From: Rhynchopus sp. YZ270_cl-10
Taxonomy: Eukaryota > Euglenozoa > Diplonemea > Diplonemida > Diplonemidae
Assembly (NCBI GenBank): GCA_964035575.1
Contig: OZ037843.1
Coordinates: 1,696,001 to 1,760,000, forward strand
Length of the DNA stretch: 64,000 bases
Direction: 5' to 3'
A model generated the notes under the pieces. That model was not told the DNA's origin, did not search any database, and saw only the letters and a list, made by a program, of their open reading frames with translations. Positions 55,217-64,000 of this stretch are shown piece by piece; position 1 is the first letter of the stretch; each line of letters starts with the position of its first letter. The position numbers were made by a program, and so were the translations under genes.

Positions 55217-55843
55217 ACACTGCTTGGAGTTGTCAGCATGCAGGAAGAAGTGCAGAAAGAGCTTATTCAGCGATTCACTGATTGCACAGATCCAGCAGAA
55301 AAGGAACTCTTACGCAACACACTTCTCTCAATGCGTGCGACATGGGAACACATGGCAGAGTCACGTCAGCATCCTGGAGCAGAGCAGCAACCTGTTGATG
55401 CCGATGTTTCCAGAACAGATGTGACACACAGAACAGGCTCCAACACACTGCTTGGAGTTGTCAGCATGCAGGAGGCAGTGCAGAAGGAGCTGATTCGGCT
55501 ATTTACTGATTGCACAGATCCAGCAGAAAAGGAACTCTTGCGCAACACACTTCTCTCAATGCGTGCGACATGGGAACACATGGCAGAGTCACGTCAGCAT
55601 CCTGGAGCAGAGCAGCATCCTGTTGATGCCGATGTTTCCAGAACAGATGTGACACACAGAACAGGCTCCAACACACTGCTTGGAGTTGTCAGCATGCAGG
55701 AAGAAGTGCAGAAAGAGCTTATTCAGCGATTCACTGATTGCACAGATCCAGCAGAAAAGGAACTCTTGCGCAACACACTTCTCTCAATGCGTGCGACATG
55801 GGAACACATGGCAGAGTCACGTCAGCATCCTGGAGCAGAGTAG
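55217..55843 (+). repeat. 228-bp coding tandem repeat, nearly three units
   Basis: Units start at 55217, 55445 and 55673, each 228 bp or 76 codons; the third is cut short by the stop. The first and third units are closer to each other (EEVQKELIQRFT) than to the second (EAVQKELIRLFT). Confidence 0.92.
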
Positions 55844-56970
55844 AAACTTGTTGCTGCCCACTTCGGTGTGGAAAGAGGTGCGGCTTCCTCGAGCTTGTAC
55901 CCTGCTCTGTGGAGATGCTCACAGGTGCAGTGTACGATGTACGATAGGGTGTTTGTTCCCGCAGCCTGCGACTATGTCTGCTGCAGTGTCTCCTCTATCC
56001 GTGAGTCCCCTCAGTAGTGATGCTCTGCTGTCTCCTGGTCGCTGCAAAGACTAATTTGGAGAACACCGCACAGAACTCAAAACAAATCGAAGTGATGTGG
56101 GGTGTGCTAGAGTTGCTGCAGGGTGTTCTCAGGTATGGTTCTTTTGTGGATAGCTTTCTTGTGCACAGTGAGAATCAAGGCAAATGCATGTTGTATTTTT
56201 TCAGTTGATGAGATTGGTGGGTGGTCATGGGTGCAAAAGAAAAGTGTTACACAGCCAAACTACCCACATCACAGAACGAGAACTTCATTGCAAGCATCCC
56301 GGGGAAGCCGTTAAATGAAAAGAGAAACGGATGAATTTTTATCAATTTTTACGACGCAGAGCAACGCGAGGTGTTGAAGGGAACATCCCACGAAACAGAC
56401 CGTTTCCTTCAGTTATTTAACCCTTTTTAAACAAGAGACCTCGTTCCCCCCTTCTCATGTCATTTCGTCTCTTTTCTGTCCCCACAGCACAGAACAGTCT
56501 GCATGAAGCACACAAAGGTGTTTCGTCAGCATCCGCAGACTCATCATTCATAAACCGAAGAAAAAATGTGAGAACTTTTGGTCAAAAATTATCACTGCAC
56601 TGATACCACCCAAAAACGGGGTTTCAAGTTCAAGGTACCTGAAGCCTAAGTACAAAGACCAGGTGATCCGAGTAGGCCCTCGGTTCCCTCTCATCTTTCC
56701 GCAGTGCTGAGAAATGCACCGCCCGTACTGCGGTTGTGCCGTTGCTTCTTTGTATTTTCTTTTCCCTCTGTTTGTCCCCCTTGCTCCCCCCTCCTACTCT
56801 TCTCCCACAAAACAGAATACACATTTGCTAACAGCACACCAACTGTGGTTAGCAAACATGCGGGTTGAAACCACACCACTGTCTTCTTAACGTGTGAACC
56901 CAGATCAGCCGCACACGACACACAACCCAACGAGCCACCGTTTGTCTGCTCACATACGTGGGAGGAGGAG
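55844..56970. other. Intergenic, no gene seen
   Basis: A 1.1-kb gap between the ankyrin gene and the surface-protein gene. Only short ORFs are present, with no recognised motif. Confidence 0.5.
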
Positions 56971-59900
56971 ATGAAGGTACCACAAGCAGACGTGCACAAT
57001 GTATTTGTATCCGTGCTGCTCTTCGTGGCTGTGCATCTGCCTTCACACAGCAGTGCTGCCACTGTCTCACTGGAGCCCAACACAGACGCAGCGATGGGCA
57101 ACCCACAGGTACGTCAACCCACAGAAAAAGCCTTTCTTTTTGGAGTAAGGCTTTATCAGAAACGAAATGGATTGTAGGACCATGGTTGGGGGTACACCCG
57201 GTCATTAGTGGGCTTTTTTGTGTTCATTGAAATTTTCAAGGTCAAAAATTGTCACACCACCCTTCCCTGCACAGGTTGGTTTCATAGGTGACTACGCTGA
57301 CTACAATGGTGGCATCGCGGACAGCATTGAAGCACAGCAGGCACCCTGGGCGCAGGAGAGTGTCGAGTACGTGCGTGTGGGGTGGAGCGATGTGCAGACG
57401 GGGCCGGACAGCTTCGACACGAGCGTGGTGGAGCACGCCTTAGCGAACCTCACTGCACGCGGCAAGCAGGCGATCCTGCGAATCTACATCCACGACATGC
57501 ATGTATGGGAAATAAAGCAAAAACGACTAAAATACAACGTCAGCCCTTCATAGGCTGGCATCGTACATCAGGATTATTCTCTCTCTTTTTACCCCCCTCT
57601 ACTCTCCCTCTCCCTCCACAGGACGCCAACCACACCACACGCGGCAAGCTCCCACGCTTCCTCCTCTCGAGCGACCTTGTGTACTGTCACGACGCCACCT
57701 CGCAGTTCACATACGTGCCCGACTACGAGCACGACACGGTCCTCTCGAGCATTGAGGCCACCAGCGCTGTCTTGGGCACACACTTCAACGGCGACGCGCG
57801 CCTCTTTGCTGTCGAGGTGGGCTACGTTGGGTACTATGGGCAGTGGCTCCACGGCTTTGAGGCGCACCCAGAGCTCCGCTGCCCACTGCCGTCGAATGCT
57901 TCTGCATCAAGAATCGTGTCTGCAGTGGTGTCCGCCTTCCCAGCGTCGTTTGTATTAATGCCACGTCCATGGAACGCACCAGAGTTCAACTTCGCTGCGT
58001 ATCCTAACATCGGCATTATTACACCAGAATTTCCGAGCAGTTTCTTTTTGTCGCAGCTTTCTGCGATGGATTTATCAGAAAGATGGAAACGCGCGCCTTT
58101 TGTTGCGTTTTTGACGGTGGAATTGCAGGAGTGTTGGTTTGATGAGTTTCCGGTGGATTCCTGTGCAGCACTTGGCGTCGCGACTGAGGTACAAAGCTAC
58201 GCATCTGCTGTCGCAGCGGCACACCCCTCCATGGTGCACAGAGGCGCCCTCTACATGACGCACGCAGGCAGCACAGAGGCGGCCCTTCGCATCAAACAGC
58301 GCTACCTCGCAACAGGCGCACTCCTCCACGTTGCCTCTGTCACACAGCAGCTCGGTGCCACGTCATATGCGATTTGTGTGACAATCGACAACATAGGGTC
58401 CGCACCGTTCCATACACCTCCCGGTATGGCCCTGGAGCTGGTGGTGGAGGTGGCGGGTGTGCGGGTGGTTCTGCAGGGTGGTGGTGGTGTCGCAGTGCTG
58501 CCAGGGGGGCGTGGGGTGTTCTCAGGGGAGGTGGGGGCGGGGGTGCTGGGGGATGAGTGCGGGCGGTACGGCGGGAGGTGTGGGGAAGGGCAGAGGTATG
58601 CAATGGTAAACACATTTCTTTCGTTCACACCAACCCAACACAGCTGCACCGACCCCGACACCTCTGTGCACTCCCAAGGCGACTGGCACTGTGTCTGCCC
58701 GGACAGCACCACACGCGAGCGTGCACGCCCCGCCACATGCGGGGCGACCACCGCATACAGACGCGACGCTGAGACGTACACCACCACTACCACCACCTCT
58801 GACACCATCGGCACGCTTGCCTCGCTTGGCCTGACGGACGCATCCTACACGCTCTCTGCGTGGGTCTACCTCGCCGTGTGCACAGAGAGCTACGACTGCG
58901 CCTCCAACACCACCGCCAGCAACCCCAGAGACACCACACGCGGCACGCTTTTCGGCACCTTATCCGCCACCCCCCCAGGTCCGCACAGCACCCTCTCAGT
59001 AATAGTGGGCCACCGCCGCTGGGTGGTCTCCCACAGCACAGTACACTGCAGCACCACAACCGCGGGGGTTATCAACGCATGGACACACCTTTCCGCAGTG
59101 TACAACCACACTGAGCAGACGCTCTCCATCTATACTGACGGGTCTCTTGACACCATGTGTACTGCCTTTTCGCCTATGCTAGGCACCGGACCTTTCTCCC
59201 TGGGAAGCGGTGCAGAGGACAACCCACGCCCCTTTGTCGGTGGGGTGCACACTGTGCAGATCTTCCAAGAGGCGCTCTCTTCCACACAAATCGCAGACCT
59301 TGCAGTGCTACCTGCAGTGCGAGGCACCCCATCTGCACGCATCTCTCTGGAGACAGCGTTTGGTCAACGGAAGGTACGTTTTGCCACCTCCATGGATAAC
59401 GTAAATGTAAATGCCAGTGCGGACGGCTCCTTCAGCGTTGTAGTACCCCCACAGACCGAACCATCCAACGAAAACTGTCTGACCTGGGTGGACCCTCCTG
59501 CCTCCCCTCTCCCAGAGTCTGCCCTGTGGGAGCCGGCAGAACTCGCTCTGTGTGGCGCTGCGGTGCTGAAGGGGTGGAACGGTACCGTCCCTTCCTCTAT
59601 GGAAGGAGGTTCACTTCCTTCTGGGGTTCTGAATACCATAGAGTCAGCCTGTGATGGCGACTACGTGCTCGCTATGCAGCCTGCACCGCATTACCGTAGA
59701 GCCTCTGGGGGAAGGGAGTTGTGGCCATCTTCGTCTTCGTCTTCCTCTTCTGCAGGGCTCTTCCACTGCACCCTTGAAGGCGGCGGGGTAGATGCACCCA
59801 GACTCCCAGGGGGGAGCGGCAGTGAGACAGTGGCGTGGTGGCAAACCCATTTTTTGTGTTCTGTTAACCGAACGGACGCGCCTCCCACAGAACCCCCTGC

Positions 59901-60912
59901 AACACTGCCACCAGGAGAGACTGCAGGTCCCACAGAGACACCTACGTATAGTCCCAGAACGTACAGTCCTCCGCGACCAATAACGTTGTCCCCACCTTTG
60001 GGGTCGGACACACATTCACCTGGAGAGACCTGGGTTCCTTTAGGTAGGTGGCAGACCGCGGCGCCACCGGAATGTGAAGTATCTGGCCTGCCTGCTGGGG
60101 TGGCTGTTGAAGTGGTGCACCGTGCTGCTCCCGCAGTGGTGGTGCGGGAGGTGCGGATCAGGTGGTCCTCAACTGAATTTGACTGGGCTGCAGTGGGGTT
60201 TGGGGTTAATGTGGACAACGACATTCCTGCGATGTCTGGGTTGGAGATGTACGCAGTTGACATCAGCCATCCCCAGGTCGTCTCCTTTGCGAAGCAAACC
60301 AACAACGCGCGGCCCACAGAGGAAGCAAATCTGGACACCACCTTCATCTCTCTCAGTTCCTCCGAAGGGATGGCTTCTGCACGGTTTACGGTTCGTCTGC
60401 AGGATGCACCCTCTCCCTCTGCATCTCTTAGGATAGCCACAGCGATGGGAAGCGGCATGATACAGAGTGAATCCTGGGCATTTCATGGACAGAATGCAGG
60501 GGTGACAATGCACAGCGCGGGAGGATGCACCGTGGATGTCGGTACAACTGCGCCTGAAACCGCAGTACCGGAGCCTAGCGTACGGGAGATTCCATCCTCG
60601 GGGGAAGGTGTGCCTATAAGTGTGGTGGTCGTTGCTGTGGTGTGTGTCCTGCAGGGTGCGTGCCTTGTATGGGTGATACGGCGGTTGATGAGGAGAAGAA
60701 GGGAGCAGAAGAGACGGTGGTGGCGGAGGATAGGCAGGTATATGGACAAGGGGGGTGGTGGTGAAGGTGGTGATGTGGACACCGACGGTGCCGGGAGTGT
60801 GGAGGGGGAGGAGGGAGACGAGGTGGAGATGTCGCCGCAGGTGGGAGACGGGAGTCCGTCAGGAGTCCCCTTCGCACCGAGGAGGAACGTTCTCGCGCCA
60901 CCGCGGGGGTGA
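56971..60912 (+). CDS. Type I surface protein: DUF4874/DUF4832-like, LamG-like, DOMON-like, TM (three exons)
   Basis: Exons 56971-57108, 57275-57502 and 57622-60912, all junctions phase 0, give 1218 residues. A hydrophobic N-terminus (VFVSVLLFVAVHL) is the likely signal. Residues 47-122 (VEYVRVGWSDVQTG..LRIYIHDMH) resemble DUF4874. Residues 123 to about 435 resemble DUF4832, with VEVGYVGYYGQWLHG like the GFxGxWGEWH motif of these barrel-type putative glycosidases. Residues about 532-685 are LamG/pentraxin-like (TLSAWVYL, WTHLSAVYNHTEQTLSIYTDG). A Pro/Thr-rich stretch precedes a DOMON-like sandwich (about 939-1082, DWAAVGFGVNVDN). A helix at about 1117-1142 and an RRLMRRRR stop-transfer lead into an acidic tail. 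The predicted role is a cell-surface carbohydrate-binding or hydrolysing protein. The intron calls are firm; DUF and DOMON names are by motif memory. Confidence 0.8.
57109..57274 (+). other. Spliceosomal intron 1 (166 bp)
   Basis: CCACAG^GTACGT ... CTGCACAG^GTTGG, phase 0. Removing it joins GNPQ to VGFIGDYAD and bypasses in-frame stops upstream of 57218. Confidence 0.8.
57503..57621 (+). other. Spliceosomal intron 2 (119 bp)
   Basis: GACATGCAT^GTATGG ... pyrimidine tract ... CCACAG^GACGCC, phase 0. It joins IYIHDMH to DANHTTRG and removes the stop at 57551. Confidence 0.85.
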
Positions 60913-61830
60913 AAAAGGATGAAGGGGAATCAAGAATAGACGCAGCGTGAGAAAAAAGCAGGTAATTGCGTGGTGTAAAGCCAAAGGTTGTAGAGGAGGG
61001 GCCGATCCTTCTTCGTTGTTTTAAGGTAAGACTAAGCAAGAGAGACTGAGGATCACAATAGAACTTTTCTTATTATTTTTTTGAGTGCCTGCTTTTCCTC
61101 CCGACGGTGAGGCGTTCGCAGGCGTTTTCAACTTCTCCTTTTGCTAACCTCCAAGGAAGGTGGGGAGGTGTCTGCCTTCCTCTTCCTCTTTGTAGCCCCC
61201 GTTGTTCTTTTACGTTTTACAGCAAGTGAACCAGTGAGTCATTTGAACTTTCAACTTCTCTTTACGTGCAAAGATGGTGTATTGCCTGGGAGGCATACTT
61301 CTTCACACGGATGCTGCCCGATCTGGGATCCCAGATCTGGCAGATCGGCAGTATCCGTGTATTCATCTTTCAACTTTCCTTCTTTTTGCTCTACAAAAAA
61401 GCTTCCGCCTTGAGTCTGAGCTGAAAGTATGAGCATTTCTTTAAATGAGACTAAGTGCACAAGCGATATCAGGTTCACCTAAACTTTCTTGAGGTTACTA
61501 AGCACAGAGCAACAAATTGCTGTCGACTGCGCTAGCCCGAGGGGCGAAAAAAAGACGGAATCATTTCCCATGAAACTAGAGGAAGAACAAAACAGAACAA
61601 AAAAAACCTCCCCCCTTTTTTCCCCCACCGGAACCTACAAAGAACCTGCACCTCGTGGTGTAGGTTCTTCCCTCACTCCTCTTCCACCCCCTTCACATAC
61701 ACCACCCTCACTACAGACATTCTTTCCGAGACAATGAGCTGAGCCTTTGGCCGTCTCATCTCACACAAACAAACCCCTCCTCCTCTTTTCTTCTTTTCCC
61801 TGATTTCCCCCGAGAAATAATAAAAAAGCA
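60913..61830. other. Intergenic, no gene seen
   Basis: A 0.9-kb gap. A small palindrome (GATCTGGGATCCCAGATC, near 61320) is present. A pyrimidine-rich run precedes the next ATG. Confidence 0.5.
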
Positions 61831-64000
61831 ATGGCCAACGACAGAAAGCCGTGGGGATACAACCATGCGAACAAAGCGAAACACAGCCAACCCGCTTCCT
61901 CTGGTTCTGCCGGAGGTGGTGGTGGAGGTGGTGGTGGTGTCAACAGCAACCCTCGCACCGCACGCCGCAGTACTTCGTCTTCACCAGGGGCATCCCAACG
62001 GTCGCCTAGCGTCGGCAGCACACACCACCATGGCCGGCACAACCCCACCACCACACACGGCCGTAGGAGAAGCGCTTCACCAGCAGCTACTGTACAGAGT
62101 TCTTCTTCCTCCCGTGGGCATTCACGAAGCGCGCGGCGTGGGTTTCGTGGACCCCTCGAGGGGCACGAACAGGGTGTGCAGTACAATGCACAGCCGCACC
62201 TCGCCACGCAAGCGGCGTTTTTCAACGGAGGAGGAGGGAGGTGAACAGCACCAGACCCTGCCGTACCCTTCGGTCAACTCCCTCAGCGACGCCGAGCTTG
62301 CGACACAGTCAGCCCGCCTCGAGGCAGTGCTGAAGGAGCAACGCAGTGCCGTTCCGCACCCTGAACTCCACTCAGATCCTTTTCCTTCCGTCCACCCGAT
62401 TGCTGAGCCTGCGGTGCGGTCCGCTGTGGTGGGAGGAGGTGGAGGAGGTGGAGGTGACAGTACACGTGCCCCTCTCATCCCAGGTGCTTCGAAGGCAGTG
62501 TACATCGCAGTGTCGTATCACGGCACCTCATGGGCTTTGGAGGTGGAGGACACCATGTATGCGTTGCAAGGGTGTCTCCAAGGTGCAGGGTTTTCCGCGC
62601 AACGTCAGGTTCTCGTGGAACGTTCCGCAGCAGCGCCAACGAAGGCTGGGGTGTTGAGTGCCATAGCATGGTTGGTGGTTGACGCACAGCCGGGGGACAG
62701 CCTGGTCTTCGCCTTCATCGGGCATGGAGGGCCTCATGCGGACGGATTGACCCATTCCATTGCCCCAGTCGACTGTGAAGCGAACGGCGTTATCACAGAC
62801 AAAGAGCTGCAAAGGGCACTACTGGAACCCCTCCCCGCAGGGGTCAGATTGACCTGCTTTTTTGACTTGAGCAGAGGAGGGGCTCCACTTACTTTGCCAC
62901 GCAACCTTACGTTTGAGCATGGGGTCGTGCAGGATAGGGTAGTGGAAGGGGCTGGTGGTGGGTACGTCCAGGCCCAGGTCTGCAGTCTTTCTGCCACAGC
63001 TGGGAGGGAGACTGTGGTGGGGTCAGTCTTCCATGGCTTCTGCGCGGCCGTTTCCATTCACGGCTCCGCTGAAATGCCGGTACCACACCTTCTGCAAGGA
63101 ATGTCCACGCAGACTGTTGGGGTTTGTCTTGGAAGTACCCCGCAAGGGGTGCAAGGGGACGCGCCGTTCTGCTTGGGTGTGCTGCCAGCGCAGAGGGGGC
63201 CTGCAGTGGTGGTGGCGGAGAGGGAGTTAGGTGCACCGCCTCAGGGCAACCATATGAATCTATCGCACGGCTTTGCGAGCATGCACAGCACAGCGACGAC
63301 ACCGCGTCTGGAGCACAGTTCTGTCCCCAGCGAGGGGTCCTCCGGCAACGCCCGCAAAGGGGTCGGGTCGTCTCATACTGCATCACAGATTCTTGGCTCT
63401 TACAAAGCGCTTCTCGTCAGTGACGACCCTGGGGTGACCCGCCAAGTGGCACGCTTTCTTGTACGTCACGGATTTGGTGGAGAGGTGCGGTGCAAGGACT
63501 CTGCAGGGGTGTCCGCAGGGGACGTCTCCTGGTTGTCGGAAGAGATGGAGGCTGGAGACAGTGTGTTCGTGCTGCTGGACGCTGTGCCAAAGGTGGGGGT
63601 GATGTACGAAACGCTGACCAACACCCTGCCCGAAGGCTGCAAGGCAACGCTGATCTGCCAGGGTAACGCAGTGGGGACACCGTACAAGGTTGTCTGCAGA
63701 TCCCCTGATTTGACTGTAGAGGAGGGTCGGGTACGACGTGGTGGAATGGTGGTGGCGGTGTCAGGTGGTGATGGATGTGTCGCTGCGTACATGGCAACGC
63801 TGAACAGAATTCCAGAGCCCACCGTGGCACAGCTTGCAGCAGGGATGCTTGCCGTGCATGAGGGGTTTGGGGGAGATGCTGTTGCCCTTGCCCTGCAGGT
63901 TGGAAGCACCAGGCGGTTTGCGTTGAGCACGGTGTTGTGTCTGGGAATTCTTCCAAATGGAGAGGTGACCTCGCTGACACCGCGGGCAGGGTCTGGGAGT
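61831..64000 (+). CDS. Tandem degenerate metacaspase-like protein (partial, runs off window)
   Basis: The N-terminal frame (61831-62244) is a Ser/Gly/Arg-rich low-complexity region with a good start context. The main frame, offset by one and open from before 62186 to the window edge, carries the fold, so a short intron or frameshift lies at about 62100-62244. First unit from 62492: KAVYIAVSYHG, WLVVDAQPGDSLVFAFIGHGG (catalytic-type His at 62723-62725), LPAGVRLTCFFDLSRGG. The catalytic motif DSCHSG is replaced by DLSRGG, with Ser at 62870-62872 in the Cys position, reminiscent of dead trypanosome metacaspases such as MCA4. A p10-like segment follows. A second unit from 63401 (YKALLVSDDP, AGDSVFVLLDA, LPEGCKATLICQGN) has lost both catalytic residues but keeps a p10-like part (PEPTVAQLAAGM, STRRFALS). 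Probably a regulatory pseudo-protease. Confidence 0.75.

Larger units (their letters stand above)
51965..55843 (+). pseudogene. Ankyrin-repeat protein gene interrupted by repeat DNA
   Basis: Residues from MFWEHAVDH (51965) form about five ankyrin repeats (ALHEAV..ADVVQVLIDAGADIEKK..GRTPLLLAC) and break off after LIDARADV at 52376. After the 52377-53558 insertion, ankyrin coding resumes (GPDATTALRDAVD). It then shifts frame in an A-run at about 53653 (four A where sister repeats have five) and continues as a long frame, open from 53702, with about a dozen more repeats. The end (55080-55843) is an acidic helical region with a 76-residue unit (LLGVVSMQEEVQKELIQRFT...) repeated three times. The neat tandem C-terminus suggests that part of the gene may still be expressed from an internal start. 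Ankyrin arrays bind proteins; the partner is unknown. Confidence 0.75.

Noticed and set aside
58606-58645. Possible 38-bp intron (GTAAAC...CACAG) in the surface-protein gene
   Set aside because: Removing it would break the frame, whereas the unspliced frame continues into the LamG-like domain.

Overview
The window comes from a eukaryote, most likely a free-living protist. The genes are long and have GC-rich third codon positions. At least one gene carries conventional GT-AG introns. The intergenic DNA is AT-rich and packed with dispersed repeats, palindromes and satellites. Every gene I can defend lies on the + strand. I cannot place the lineage: the clear cis-introns argue against an ordinary kinetoplastid, although the co-oriented sensory cyclase genes resemble that group.

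Layout. (1) 0.5-11.1 kb holds three different class III cyclase-family membrane proteins. The first is a Cache-sensor cyclase with an intact adenylyl cyclase domain followed by a degenerate second one (555-3716). The second is a polytopic protein with a degenerate cyclase domain (6451-8169). The third is a Cache receptor broken by a 7-bp duplication (8663-11075). (2) 11.1-21.5 kb is a graveyard of repeats: head-to-tail retroelement-like copies, a 117-bp tandem array, and a 2.06-kb TIR transposon nested in a copy of another repeat. (3) 21.5-41.3 kb is a tandem array of four near-identical receptor genes (21560, 25644, 33424, 38684) plus a 3' fragment (38006). Their Cache ectodomains carry discrete hypervariable patches, while the transmembrane, HAMP-like and pseudo-cyclase parts are almost fixed. 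(4) 41.3-51.8 kb holds further transposons, foldback elements and a copy of the upstream cassette of the array. (5) 51.9-55.8 kb is an ankyrin-repeat gene interrupted by 1.18 kb of repeat DNA. (6) 57.0-60.9 kb is a three-exon type I surface protein (DUF4874/DUF4832-like, LamG-like, DOMON-like, one membrane helix). (7) 61.8 kb to the edge is a metacaspase-like gene with two successive p20/p10-like units, both lacking catalytic residues; it runs off the window.

Reading as a system: of seven cyclase-family genes only the first keeps the metal-binding Asp pair and the Asn/Arg transition-state residues. The others keep the sensor, the membrane helices and a cyclase-shaped but catalytically poor domain ending in an EEWMYQLE-type tail. 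Class III cyclases work as dimers, so the array could be a diversified set of sensory pseudo-cyclase subunits that modulate or compete with active partners. This is inference. The patchwork sharing of ectodomain segments between paralogues is read directly from the sequence and is the strongest observation here.
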